A DNA stretch of 64,000 nt from Sipunculus nudus (Eukaryota; Annelida; Sipuncula; Golfingiida; Sipunculidae). Below are positions 12,828 to 25,450 of the stretch, in pieces. The position numbers and the translations under genes are program-made. Position 1 is the first letter of the stretch; each line of letters opens with the position of its first letter. Location: contig CM049306.1 in the NCBI GenBank assembly GCA_026874595.1, positions 19,585,019 to 19,649,018 on the forward strand, given 5' to 3'. The notes under the pieces were generated by a model, which saw nothing but the letters and a program-made list of their open reading frames with translations, was not told the origin of the DNA and searched no databases.

Positions 12828-13784
12828 TATATTGTTATATTTTATATTTATTTAAATAATTTAAAATATTCCACCAGACTGCATTTTCTTTATTTGTTAT
12901 TTAAAAGATTATTTAGTTTTATAACCTTGTTTAGTATTTCACCACACTGGCTCTTTATAATGGCAGGCATTCTGGAAATATTCAAAGTGTATGTAGTCCA
13001 TTATACAAACTATTTTGATGTAAATCATAATATAGGATATGTTCCTGGATTTTAATAACTACAGTTATTTCTGCTATTATAATACTGCAAATATACATTT
13101 CCTATGGAGTTTACACTCAAGATGTGTACAATATTTAGATTTTTATTTGGATCTGGTAAATATTATGTTGATCTGACCAAACCAGTTAAATCTACAAATA
13201 ACATTGTTGTTCTTATTAAATTAAATGTTTGTTTCCAATGATATTGAAAATATATCGACAGAACGAGATATAATTATAATTGTTGTAAACAAAATAAAAG
13301 TCTCTTCACCAATACTTGGTTGGTATCCTCTCGGCAGGAATACGTCTACATGGTCCATATGCACTTGTCTTTGAAAAAGTACAAACAAGTAGCAATACAA
13401 GCAATTTTAAATTTCTCTTGTTAACTCCTTTTTGTTGATTCAATATATGTATGTACTTTGTCAGAAAAAAATTGAAACATTGTATTTAAAATCTTGCAAT
13501 AGTGAAGATGTTCATGTTATAAACACAAGATTTGTAAGTTTTTTTTCTTGTTCCGAGGGATGTCGATGATGAAAAAGAGCGTTATAAATAAATATCTAGT
13601 AATACTGAGACATCCAAAAAAAGAAGAAAAAAAAAAAAGCTCACAGGTTCGATAAAAATATCTTTGCAGCTATTTGATAATAATTTCATTCCCATTTATT
13701 TATTAATATTGTCCTGGGGATTTTGACTTGATCTAGTCAGTTGTATACATAAATCCTGCCATCTCCCAACAACAACAGACAGTA
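12822..13784. repeat. 957-bp tandem duplication, copy 1
   Basis: The segment from acagta (12822) to the next acagta (13779-13784) is repeated directly after it. Its first part (12828-13133) matches 13785-14092 and its second part (13134-13778) matches 17767-18365, with near identity apart from a roughly 50-base extra stretch (about 13588-13640) missing from copy 2. Shared acagta at all three junctions suggests microhomology. AT-rich and non-coding. Confidence 0.85.
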
Positions 13785-14092
13785 TATATTGTTATATTTT
13801 ATATTAAATTAAATAATTTAAAACATTCCACCAGACTGCATTTTCTTTATTTGTTATTTAAAAGATTATTTAGTTTTATAACCTTGTTTAGTATTTCACC
13901 ACACTGGCTCTTTATAATGGCAGGCATTCTGGAAATATTCAAAGTGTATGTAGTCCATTATGCAAACTATTTTGATGTAAATCATAATATAGGATATGTT
14001 CCTGGATTTTAATAACTACAGTTATTTCTGCTATAATATTACTGCAAATATACATTTCCTATGGAGTTTACACTCAAGATGTGTACAATATT
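13779..14092. repeat. 957-bp tandem duplication, copy 2, left part
   Basis: Nearly identical to 12822-13133. The match stops at gtgtacaatatt (14092), where the 3.67-kb insertion begins, and resumes at 17767. Confidence 0.85.
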
Positions 14093-14999
14093 CATTAATG
14101 AATAAAAAAATTTGCACGACCTTTAAACTAATTGTGAAAACTTCAACAGAAATAATTGGTATTTGCCTTCCTGTTTAGAGGGACCCCCTTCATATGAATA
14201 AAAAGCTTGCAGGTACACTGCAGGAACATTCAACATACCAGCAGCCTCTGTCTGGTATCCCACTGACAAATCAAAAAGCTAATATACAGCCTCATGAATA
14301 CTGTCCAAAAGTTCCCGCTACGTACCAGCATTCCTGTTGGGATGCTGCGGGAACTTATCTGCTGTGAAAATTTATGCCATCTCTGTCTCCAAACAATCTG
14401 TGTCCATATATATAACAGTGGAAAACATAAAAAAGTACGCAAAGATTGTTCATTGAACTTGAAAAAATATAATGTTAACAAACACCTTACATTTGAAATG
14501 ATATAGTGTAAACAAACACCATGTAAAAACATTGCATCAAAAATGATAAAAAAAAATCAAACCATACATCTATTCCATCTTTCTCATGTTTACAACTGAT
14601 CTTTTCCTTTTAAAGAAAACAACAAATTTATTCTCTCAGATTCCACACTCTTCTAAACTAACTTCATATACTGCTGAGGTATAGCCAAAGTACATTGTAA
14701 CTGAAATTTAACTGTAAAGGCAATATCTGATGCAAGCATGTTTGGAACCACACAAACTGACATTGCCATGCAAGGACTTTGCAGGCCACATTAATTTACC
14801 TGCAGGCCATAGATTGCCCATCCCTGGTATATACACTTTCCCATTTTCTAAGAATTTCTAGGACTGTCAAGTCATTACCACTATGCCAGTTGTACAGAAT
14901 TACAAATAAATACGAGTCATCAGTTAACAATCTTGATCACAGGTCACAGACTCATTCACTTGCAAAACAGAAACAAGTATTGTATGTCGTTTAATTTTA

Positions 15000-15987
15000 A
15001 ACAAGGCCTACAGGCCTAATGCGATCCTGTGCAAAGTTTAGGAGTATGAACGGAGGTTTATTTTTTAAATTTAATATTGATCCTCTTAAGTCCTGCATAT
15101 CTACCTTAGTCATTATGATTTCAGCAAAATGGACTTTTCCGACCTGCAAGTTTCAGACTAGGACATTTTAAAACCAGAATATGGGTAGTCAACAAGCAAC
15201 CATGTGTATCCGCAGAAACCAGAGTTGGACAGGTGAAGTGAGGCATGGATTAAGTGGCAAGAGGTAGAGTGAGGTGTGTTGCAAATTAGCATGGATGTCT
15301 GCAGCTTAAACGTGAATGTAGGTGGTGCCACCTGTCATGAAATCGAGAAAATTGTCCAGGATGTATAAGCCTGCAAAATTTCAGATGGATAAGTCAAACC
15401 ACTGCTGAGATATGAGTGATTTTATCCAAAGGCAGATGAACAGATGGACGCTGTGCATAAGTGGCTGCAGGTGGCACCACCAGTTTTGCCTATGATGAAG
15501 AGCTATATGAGATCTATACACAAGCAAAACATTGGCCCAATCGGTCAAACGGTTCCCGAGATATGAGCTTTGATGTCTGCAGAGAAAACATGAATGTAGG
15601 TGGCGCCACCTGTCATAAAATCGAGAAAGCTGTCCAGGATGTATAAACCTGCAAAATTTCAGGTGGATAAGTCAAACTACTGCTGAGATATGAGTGATTT
15701 TATCCCAAGGCAGATGAACAGATGGACGCTGTGCATAAATGACAGGTGAAGAAAAAGATTTTTAAAGGTTTTTAAGCTTTTTCTCTATATAATCTAAATT
15801 AATGCAGATACCCAATAACAAGCTCCAGGGCACCAAGTCTCACATATGAATAATTCTTAAATGTAATTTCAAGCTGCTAGCTCCGACGGTTTCTGACATA
15901 CAGCCATGGACGGAGGAATGCCAGCCCTGGAAGGCGGACAGCTGACAGCGGACGGACGACGCTGCGCCATTACATAAGCTCACAGGC
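15000..15987 (+). mobile_element. Family-4/5 composite element, compact copy
   Basis: Head AACAAGGCCTACAGGCCTAA at 15000. Tandem units carry GGTGGTGCCACC (15321), GGTGGCACCACC (15470) and GGTGGCGCCACC (15599). The tail module starts near 15745 (ttttaaggtttttaagctt, then ctgctagctccgacggtttc), includes a CGGACGGACGACG stretch and ends GCGCCATTACATAAGCTCAC. Reading the tail backwards gives GCTTATG and GCGCAGC, resembling GCCTAATGCGATCC of the head, so the ends are weakly inverted. It is nearly identical to 667-1140 in its left part. Non-coding. Confidence 0.75.
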
Positions 15988-16011
15988 AAAGATATTAAGC
16001 AAAACCTCATC

Positions 16012-17440
16012 ATGTATCATGTATTTTTATTTACTGTACTCGAGAAATTTGGGTTTGGAAATGATTTTATTAGATGGATAAAGTTAATGCATAATGGGTT
16101 AGAGAGCTGTGTAATGAATAATGGTTTTACTATGGGTTATTTAAAATGGAAAAGGGCACAAGACAAGGCAACCCCATTGCACCATACTTATTTTTATTGG
16201 TTATTGAAATAATGGCAATAAAGGTGCGACAAACAAATAAAGTGAAAGGAATATTGATAGGTGATACAGAAATAAAACAATGTCTATTTGCAGATGACAC
16301 TACATTCTTTTTAAGAGATGTTGACTCAATGATTGAAGTAAAAAAAATATTAAATAAATTTGCAAAGTTTGGTTTGGACAAAAACCAAAGATTAAATATG
16401 GGGTATTTGTAAGTGAAAAAGAAAATGGTGGTATAAATATGCCAGACATTAATGCCATATTGAAAAGCCAAAGAATTATGTGGATGATCCGAATGAAAAA
16501 GTTATCAAATGCAAAATGTATAGTCATACCTAATATGTATCTAAGAAATATTGGCGGTGTAGAAAAATTTAATGCCAATTTAGATTTTTTTAATATGAAA
16601 AGAAAAATATCTAAATTTTATTCACACTGTTTAAAAATTTGGGATAAAATTGCTACATTTTGGCCTACGAATCCACAACAAATCTTATTACAACCCGTTT
16701 GGAACAACAAATTTGTCAAAATAGCAGGAAAATCAGTATACTCTAGATTTTTTTATAACATTGGAATTAAATGCATCCATGATTTATTCGGAAAAATTTC
16801 ACCTTGAAAATAAACTCTATAAAAAATACCTGATGTTCTGGTATTCAATACAACAAGCGGTACCAAAGGAGTGGAAATTAGTTCTAAAATCAGAGAATAT
16901 GAGTGATATTTACATAAAAGACACTTTATTATTGAATAATAAAGCTCTAGACTAGAAAGTCAATTACCGCAAGGTGTATAATATGGTTATAAATGACCAT
17001 ACAAATGAGCCGGCTAATAGAATTAAACTAGAGGAAAGCTTACCTCAGGTATTTTCCTGGAAAGATGCAATTGATTATATATATAAAACCACTATGGATA
17101 TGTTTCTGAGGCAATTTCAGTTTAGAATTATTCATAATATATTGTCTGTGAATGTAAAGCTATACATATGGAAAATAACTGATACCAATATGTGTTCATA
17201 TTGAGAAACAGAAACAGCAGTGCATTTATTCTGTGACTGTGACACAGCTAAACCATTTTATAGACAAATTAGTCAGTAGGCAGAATACGCTGGAATAAAA
17301 ATGCCTGCACTGACTCCGCTTCTTTTATATACAGGATGTGACAAAGACAATGCCAGTAAACGTATAATAGATTTGTTATTATTGCTACAAAAATATGTAA
17401 TTTTTAAAAATAAAGAATTTTCCATCTTTCACTGTATATA
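16012..17440 (+). pseudogene. LINE reverse transcriptase remnant (L1/Tx1-like), 5'-truncated and broken
   Basis: Pieces of a LINE ORF2 lie in order in shifting frames. LEKFGFGNDFIRWIKLMHNG (from about 16042) precedes the palm block GTRQGNPIAPYLF (16155 on) and the catalytic FADD motif (16287-16298). After KFGLDKNQ the sequence jumps to NGGINMPDINAILKSQRIMW, which in L1/Tx1-type proteins lies far downstream, so the thumb and connection region is deleted. It continues through a C-terminal part ending in a zinc-knuckle-like CSY-stop-ETETAVHLFCDCD (17193-17244), where a TGA replaces the second cysteine. At least three frame changes and several stops make it non-functional. The endonuclease half is absent. 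Clade assignment rests on the GG-(L/I)-x-(L/M)-P block and tail motif and is moderately sure. Confidence 0.8.
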
Positions 17441-17669
17441 TATCACATGTTAAGAAACTGGAAGGATTGGAAAGAAGAGTAGCTGAAAAAAATAACAAAA
17501 TATATCATATTCATAAACAAAAGTGGGGTAACCTGCTTAATGTTTTTAAAGAGTGAAGAATTTTGAGAATTAGCTGTAGATATCATTTTGAAATGTGTAT
17601 AAATATGTAGGTAAGAGTATGTGCATGTGTGTGCATGTATATGTGTGTATATATTTGGGTGTATATATG

Positions 17670-17670
<1 letters not shown>

Positions 17671-17719
<49 letters not shown>
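17671..17719. repeat. (TA)n microsatellite at the insertion's 3' tail
   Basis: About 24 TA units, flanked by TGTG/TATG-rich sequence that runs to the insertion boundary at 17766. Confidence 0.95.
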
Positions 17720-17722
<3 letters not shown>

Positions 17723-17766
17723 GAGAACGCATGATCCTTCATGGATGTATATATATGTATGTATGT

Positions 17767-18371
17767 ATATTTAGATTTTTATTTGGATCTGGTAAATATT
17801 ATGTTGATCTGACCAAACCAGTTAAATCTACAAATAACATTGTTGTTCTTATTAAATTAAATGTTTGTTTCCAATGATATTGAAAATATATCAACAGAAC
17901 GAGATATAATTATAATTGTTGTAAACAAAATAAAAGTCTCTTCACCAATACTTGGTTGGTATCCTCTCGGCAGGAATACGTCTACATGGTCCATATGCAC
18001 TTGTCTTTGAAAAAGTACAAACAAGTAGCAATACAAGCAATTTTAAATTTCTCTTGTTAACTCCTTTTTGTTGATTCAATATATGTATGTACTTTGTCAG
18101 AAAAAAATTGAAACATTGTATTTAAAATCTTGCAATAGTGAAGATGTTCATGTTATAAACACAAGATTTGTAAGTTTTTTTTCTTGTTCCGAGGGATGTC
18201 GATGATGAAAAAGAGCGTTATAAAAGCTCACAGGTTCGATAAAAATATCTTTGCAGCTATTTGATAATAATTTCATTCCCATTTATTTATTAATATTGTC
18301 CTGGGGATTTTGACTTGATCTAGTCAGTTGTATACATAAATCCTGCCATCTCCCAACAACAACAGACAGTA
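17767..18371. repeat. 957-bp tandem duplication, copy 2, right part
   Basis: Matches 13134-13784 nearly base for base (atttttatttggatctgg onward), except that the segment ataaatatctagtaatactg and the A-rich stretch after it (about 13588-13640) are absent. It ends at acagta (18366-18371), after which the sequence is unique. Confidence 0.85.
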
Positions 18372-18539
18372 AACAAATCATATCAGCCTCTTGCTAGCAT
18401 CCATACATGTAAATAATAATGGAAAATTGATAATTTAAGTAACTGTCTTAAGATATATTTAACCATACTACCATGGGTTCTATTTAACTTGTACAATTGC
18501 TGTCATCAGTCAGTCTCAAACAAAGAGAAAATTAAAATG

Positions 18540-18837
18540 TATAAAAATTAGAAAAAATACAGGTAGCACCACGGGTCTCTCAGGCAACTGATGAAAATGT
18601 CCATGATTAACATGTTAAACAAATTTCCAATTTTCAATAATTTCTTGGATGTCAAAACAAGCCTCATACCTGTGATATTGAACATAGGTCACAGTGACCT
18701 AATTTCAGATTTTGATGGAGATTTTTCAAGGACCTCCCTGGATCAGAAGTTAAATGTTTCTAGGTAAAATGGTAACCATTTGTGTCCTACTAATGAACAG
18801 AAAGAGATTTATCACTTGACAAAGTCAGCTGAGCTAA
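18540..18837 (+). mobile_element. Family-2 element, 5'-truncated copy
   Basis: Carries one family-2 monomer: a diverged GGTAGCACCACGGG at about 18564, then 'aactgatga', 'gatttttcaaggacctccctgg' and the terminal GTCAGCTGAGCTAA ending at 18837. The head and other monomers are missing. The ACGG microsatellite and the 5' arm of the terminal stem are largely lost. Confidence 0.6.
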
Positions 18838-21349
18838 AATAGCCGAATTATAAATAGAGCACAACTGGAGTACATTTCACATATAGTTCTATATAGGGAT
18901 AAATAATGGAAAACATTTGCAGAATAGAAGGGTGTCTGTGTAATACCTAATTAGCAGTGCATATAATCAATATCAGTGACAGAACTGCAAATGTTTTTGC
19001 AGCCCACCCCTGGTGCATCCATGGTACCTTGCAATAAATGATAGTGAGAAAGTAATTGACAAAAAAAGTTGTTCTTTATAACCCCTGGCTAGGCCACACA
19101 TGGACAAGAGGTCTATTTACTATAATTCATATGGGCATGTTGTCATAATATGGATCACAAATTCTCCTCTGCATGCAGGGGCAAGCAGACTTGACTAATC
19201 CATTTTGCTTGATGGTTGTGACATCATAGATCTATCTGTAGATGTTCTGCACCCTGAGTCTATGAGCCTGGTTCCTATGATAGCCAAAAATCAATTATCT
19301 GCAATTCTTCTTTCCATGATAGTTTCTTTGAAATATAATTTTTCTTGCATTCCAGAAATGATTTCTAACTGAAATTCTAATCAGCAGACACACAGTCTTT
19401 CATGCAGCTAAATCAATCAGCTCCAAAACCGGTTGGCCACACATGATATATTTTTTTGGTGGAGATAATTATATTTAATGGCTTATATTTCTGTTCAAAA
19501 TGTTTTAAATGGCAGAACATTATAAGCACTCTGGAATTATAAAATGAAACATTTTATTCAAAATACTTTTGTAATTATCAGAAAAGTACTGTGAAAACTT
19601 CATTTTGAAAATAATTCCAATTAACATAGTATTCATTTAATTACCCTTGCTCAAAGGAACCCTTGTATAAGGTTTAAAGGCTAAAGTACTTGTTCTTATT
19701 TACTGACATATTTGAATGAAAAAAGAAAAGACTATTTTGGATCACAGAAAGTGGTGACATATGCAGCTGATACTCATATGTCAGTTATGTGTTAGTGTGT
19801 CTGCAAAATATTGTGAAAATTAAAAAAAAAACATAAAAAGAAGGGGGCAGGATGGACATATGCACATGGACTGTTAGTCTTTTTGAAGGAATTTCTGACT
19901 ACACTGAAGGAAGCACAAAGTTCCATCCATGGCCAACTAGAAATTAGCCTAGTTTTGTTTATTCAATTAATTTAATTTAAAGAACAAAAATAAATTGTTG
20001 TGTTTCTCAGCAGACCATCTGTTTTCAAGGAGTAGGACACATGACTACTTGATTCCAGTGTAGCTCTCCCAGTTTGAAACTGCTAGTACCTCCCAGGAGA
20101 ATGGAGAAATCTGACAGAAACTCCAGACCCCTCGGCATTTAAAACCCCATAATTATCTAGAAGGCCTATTAGAAACATATCATTCCTACCACATGGTCAT
20201 GTTCATCCTGATTCAACAGAGTGCCATGAACAGACTACAGACCTATGCTCTAAATTAAGATGTTTTGAAATATAAAAAGTTAAATTTTCAGGTATTCTCA
20301 ATGAAGATGATATTACTTTCTGCAAGGCCAAGAAGGCCTATAGCTAGCTTGGGTGTGATTCAGTTCTCCATCATGATGTCACAGTGAAGCACAGCACAGG
20401 TAATGGTAAAGGACATTCGACAACTTCTTTTTCCCCCAAGTTTCAGTTCTGGTAGGGTCTGAATTTAAAAATTAAAGATGAGCCACAAGGTTTTAGTGCT
20501 TTTCCCGACAAGATCTGAAATTTTCCGTGACAACCTGCAGAGACTTCAACACCATTTACCACAGCCCACACATCATTCCCCTTCCCAGAAGGCATTTCAC
20601 CAACTACTTAACCTGAATTCCGCTGGAATTATCTATCAATATTTACTAACCAAGGACATGCTAAACAATTTTCGCTGGAGTCTTTGAACAACATACAATA
20701 TCAGTGTTCAACATACTGAGTTGAAAAAAGAAATTCTTCTAACATAAAGCATAGTCTTTCTGTGCTGATTTATTCAAGGTCTATATAAGCCATGTCTGAA
20801 CTTTTGACCCCTAGTAATGGAACTGAAGATGCAGCCATCAAGCCCTCTCTCACCTACAGCTTGATACTTTTATTGCATTCTCAAGAAAAACCTATGCAAG
20901 CTTTACAATGCTGCTTTTTGTCTAAGGAATAGGCTATTTGTATGCTTTGAGCAAGGTGTTGGATATGGCAATGAAATATCTTTACCACTGGAGTGTTGTC
21001 ATAAATTAATGCACACTGGTACCACCTAAATCCATATAGTGTTAGCTGCGTGGATTTATGCATGGAGTCATTCATAATTTGATTCAACTGCATGGATAAA
21101 TATGTTTGTTACACTGGTGCTAATTTTTAGGTTCAATCAAACAACTATTTAAAATATATTAATAAAGATCTCCTGCATCAATTTTCACACCTATGCATCC
21201 TGCACAATGTATTAATTCATACATGTATTCCTAATTAAATTTAATTTGATATCATTATGCTTAATATATATTTTTTTTATCATTATTAATTAAATTCTAA
21301 AAATACAAATTCAAATACAAACAAGGAGATAACGAACAAATTTACTATA
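18838..21349. other. AT-rich DNA, one short interspersed repeat, no gene
   Basis: Apart from the repeat at 19634-19755, no family copies are seen. A 69-codon frame at 20478-20687 follows pyrimidine-rich sequence and translates to His/Gln/Leu-rich peptide, but it lacks a credible donor and shows no motif. Confidence 0.4.
19634..19755 (+). repeat. Interspersed repeat, copy 1 (family 8)
   Basis: Matches 57239-57350 in order and orientation: 'aaggaacccttg', ggtttaaaggctaaagt, gttcttatttactga, then 'aaaagac.att' and cacagaaagt. Diverged, non-coding, boundaries approximate. Confidence 0.6.
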
Positions 21350-22301
21350 AACTAGAATATGGGTAGTCGGCAAGCGACTATTACGTGTATCCACTGAAAT
21401 CAGAGTGAGACGGAAGAAGTGGGGTATATACATTGAATTGAGTTCATGGCGAGGGGAAATAGAGTGAGATGTGTTGCATATTAGCATGGATGTCTGCCAT
21501 GTACACATGATTATAGGTGGCACCATCTGTTATTTGAAAAAGAAAACTATCCAAAATGAATACATATGCAAAATTTCAGGTGGATAAGTCAAACCAGTCC
21601 TGAGATATTGGAATGAATGTCTGCAGGGTAACCATGAATGTAGGTGCCCTACCTGCCGCTAATTTGAGAAAAATATCCAGGATGTGTACACATGCATAAT
21701 TTAGGCAGATAAGTCAAACTACTGCCAAGATATGAGTGATTTTATCCCACAGAAGACAAACAGACAGATGCTGTGCAAAAACGGTTGCAGATGGTGCCAC
21801 CAGTTTTTGCGTATGATGAAGAGCTATGTGAGATCTATGCACATGCAAAATTTCTAGAGGATACGTCAATTAAACCAGTCTTGAGATATTTGTGAGGTAG
21901 TGCCACCTGTCATAAAATCAAGAAAGCTATCCAGGATGTATACACATGCAAAATTTTAGGCAGATAAGTCAAACCACTGCCAAGATATGAGTGGTTTTAT
22001 CACAAGGCAGACATAATATGATATATGTATGATATAAAGCTATCCAAGAGCTACACTCATGCAAAATTTCAGCATGATTGGTCGAACAAATCTGAAGATA
22101 TGTGGGTTAATATGTGAAAACAGACACATAGATGGACGCACTGCAGAAAGGAAAGGTTTGAGGTCGATGCAAAATGGTTAGGTACCAGGCCACATGTGAC
22201 CTGATTATGGGGTCAAGTTTTGGAAAAATAAGTCCAGTGGTCTCAGAGAAGTTCTCCAGAGACGAACACGGCGGTGGCGGAACCCTGTCAAAAACATATA
22301 A
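21350..22301 (+). repeat. Family-4 array, third copy
   Basis: Begins with actagaatatgggtagtcgg, as at 841 and 15175, but lacks the AGGCCT head. Units carry GGTGGCACCATC (21516), a decayed form near 21634, ATGGTGCCACC (21794) and GGTAGTGCCACC (21897). It ends in the 'agttctccagagacgaacacggcggtggcgg' tail, also seen at 1930-1980. It abuts the family-1 head at 22302. Confidence 0.7.
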
Positions 22302-25300
22302 AAACAAGGGACCCATGGGTCACGGCGCTCAGATGATCGTGATTGAACTATAAATGTTTCTCCACTGTGATACTATATCGAGTCGATAAAGCTTATGAAT
22401 ATCATGGACATGTTGGGCTATTATAAAGGAATGTAATGTAATATGTGAGTAAATGATAAATGAAATTACCTGACTGATGGATTAAAGAGTCAAATATAGT
22501 GGTTTATTTTTAATTTATTTAGGAGGGGTTGAAAATTATGATATATTTGAGCAAATATGAATGCAATGACAGCAGTAATAAGCAGTAGTAGAATGATGAT
22601 AAGGCTATTTGTTGAAGGATCTAAAGTGTATGGTAGTCTGCAAGCTTTCAATTTGACAGATATGATGTTATGAATAACAATGCTGATGAAGTGATTTATG
22701 AATTTGTGACTGTATGACACAATATCTCTTTAGTCTTGACAAGGTACATTATTGTGATGCCCACTATGTCTACATATTACACAATATTGACATAATTTCT
22801 GGCATGTACATAGGTACCTATGGACGAATAGTAATACAAAATATTAAATTATGAATATATCTGATTCATCTTGTTCTTGTTTACTGAGGCTGACTTTGGG
22901 ATGGGGTTTGGAGAAGGGAAAAGTGAGGGCAGCACGAAGGTGGATGTAGAAATATTCTATTGTAATGTTTTTCATTTATATAAGAATATGAAAAGCTAAG
23001 AGGAAAGGAGCCCTCCTACTTCGTTATAGTAAAGTTTTAAATATATGATTGCAAACTAATACTCTGACAAGACTGTCATGAAGAAAAACAGTAAAATTTT
23101 GAGATACTGTGATGCATATGAAAATTTACAGATGGACAGGCAAGTGGACAGAATGGACTAATACCTTTATTTCACTTTCAAGGGAATAATGCATTTAAGT
23201 TTATATATAATCCTATTTTCTTAAGCATATCCACTTTTTCCATTAAGAAGTTTTTATCTGAATCATTTTTTTATTTACAGGTTTTATAAATTTTTAATAA
23301 AAAAAACTGAAAATATAAGTTAAAATATTAGAATTGTTGCAAAAGTTGCAATCATCATATATCCAGAGTGTAGCTCATATTGGGTCATATTATGCATACA
23401 CATATATTTTATTATTTTTAAATCATAAATGTTTAAACTGAATTTAAAAGAAATTAATGCCACAACATGGCATCTACAAGAATATTCCTTGAATCACTAT
23501 TAAAGTTTTGCACATTGGAGTTTTCAGTACATGCTTAATTTTATTCACCAAAATAAAATAAAAGTAAATTTGATAAAATAAAACATCTTTTCAAATAAAG
23601 TGTACACACTGTTGGTTGAATGAGGGACAAACAATATCATTGTGCTAATTACTATCCCAGTTTTAATTTATTACTGGAATTAATAGTCAATTTCACACCT
23701 GGTGAAGTTTTCACTCTTCTGAAGTAAGGAATTACTTATCTGATGAACATCCATACTTTCATAACAATACACCACTTTGTGGACACAATTAAATGTACAC
23801 TTTAATCATTGTAACCCTGGTGGTACAATACAAAATCTAAAATGTAGCATAGCCTAGAATAAGAATGAATCAAATACAGAAAATAATAACATTCATCTAG
23901 TTTATGCACCATCTGGGGGGGGGGAGTGCAGGGCAGAGGGGAAGCCTGCAGGTAGTGGCCAGGCTGACCCAAGGCAAGCTGCCTGGGGTGGGTTACATAA
24001 TGCAAGTGAAGGCTGTACTACTAGGTGGGCTAGATGTAAACAACACTTGACATGGTGTATGAGAACATGAATAAAAGCTAATCTTTCCAATCAATTTCTT
24101 TGAAATTTCAGATTTTAAAGACTAAATCCTTATGTATATATGCTGTGAAAATTAAATCAACAGTGCCAAAGTTGGACAAAATTTAAGGTATTGATTTTTT
24201 ATTTATGCTAATAACTTGAAAAATTTGCAAAATTCAGATCTAATTTTGGGTAAACAATTGAATCTTCATTAAATAAAATTATATTCCTGAAAAAAAGTCT
24301 CTAGGTTCAGCAATTCTCATGTTAGGTGAGTAAATATATTTCCTGATTTTTTTAAAAAACTGCATTATGTTTTGGCCCATAACTTCAAAATAATACCCAA
24401 TACTGACCTAATTTTTGGTATGTTCATAGGAAATGTATGAAAGAATGTGAATACTAAATACGATCAAAAACAGATCAGTGGTTTTGATATTAGGCAGCCT
24501 TGAAGTGTAACAATGGCTTTTTTTATGGAAAACAGAGTTTTTTTTCCTTATTATCTCAAAGGAACAAAGTCCTAATGACCCAATTTTCAGTATGGTAGGA
24601 GATTTTGGGGACATCTAAAATTATGCCAACAGCCTGGGGAGCATACAGATGTGCACTGAATGACCTACAGTCATCAAAGTGGACTGCTTGACAATATAAG
24701 GGAATACAACAAGAGCCTCCAAAAAAATTCAATTACTAGCCCAATTTTGAAGCTTTTATTTTCAAATTTCAGATTTTAACAGATTAAATCCTTATGTATA
24801 CATGCTGTGAAAATTAAATCCACAGTACTTACAGGAAAAAAAACGTGCCGTGGCCAAAGTTGGGCAAAATTTAAGGTACAAATTTTATATTTTTGCCAAT
24901 ATTTAAAAAAATTTAACAGATTTTAATCTAATTTTTGGTATACAATTAAATTTTGATTAATTAAAGTTGTATTACTGGAAAAAAGTCCCTACCTTTAACA
25001 CTTTTGGTCTTAAGTGACCAAATATCTTCCTGATTTTTTTACAAAGTCCATTATGTTTTGGCACATAACTTTTTTAAATTATATAATACTGACTTAATAT
25101 CTGGCATGTACATAGGAACATATAGAGGAATATTTATGGTAAATATGAAGAAAACCAGATGAGTGGTTCTGATATTAGACAGTCCTGAGTGTGATAATAG
25201 ATTTCTAATAAAAAATTGAGGTTTTTCCTTAATATCTCAAAGGAACGAAGTCCTATTGACCCAATTTTCGGCATGGTAGGAGATTTTAGGGACATCTAAC

Positions 25301-25450
25301 AGTATGGTGAATTTCAGATTCGTAGGTCCAACGGTGTCGAAACGTGCCAGTCTTATGGACAGACATCCGGACAGACGGACGGACAGACAGACGGACGACG
25401 GACAATGGACCATGACTATAGCTCAGATGACTTATAGTCAGCTGAGCTAA
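22302..25450 (+). mobile_element. Family-1 element, long copy with doubled core
   Basis: Head AAACAAGGGACCCATGGGTC at 22302 and terminal stem plus CTAA ending at 25450. The AT-rich core is present twice: atgctgtgaaaattaaatc near 24140 and again near 24798, about 660 bases apart, each followed by 'ggcaaaatttaaggta', 'cccataactt', 'gatattag' and 'caaaggaac'. A G10 run lies at 23915. The ACGG/ACAG microsatellite is at 25362-25398. At 3.15 kb it is almost twice the 5946 copy. No coding capacity. Confidence 0.75.

Larger units (their letters stand above)
14093..17766 (+). mobile_element. Composite 3.67-kb insertion splitting the duplication
   Basis: Aligning copy 1 with copy 2 shows copy 2 interrupted between 14092 and 17767. 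The bases atatt are present on both sides (14088-14092 and 17767-17771) but only once in copy 1, as expected of a short target-site duplication. The insert contains about 900 bases of unassigned sequence, a family-4 element, a truncated LINE and a TA/TATG-rich 3' tail (17640-17766). The simplest view is a LINE insertion with its simple-repeat tail at 17766 and a family-4 element nested within it, but the order of events is inference. Confidence 0.65.

Noticed and set aside
14815-14836. gattgcccatccctgg, resembling the inverted end of some hAT elements (CAGGGATGGGCAATC).
   Set aside because: No matching opposite end or 8-base target duplication found nearby.
18985-19015. ttttgcagcccacccctggtg, another hAT-end-like sequence.
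   Set aside because: No partner end found in the window.
20478-20687. 69-codon plus frame with ordinary-looking amino-acid mix.
   Set aside because: No motif and no splice donor; the length is expected by chance in 64 kb.
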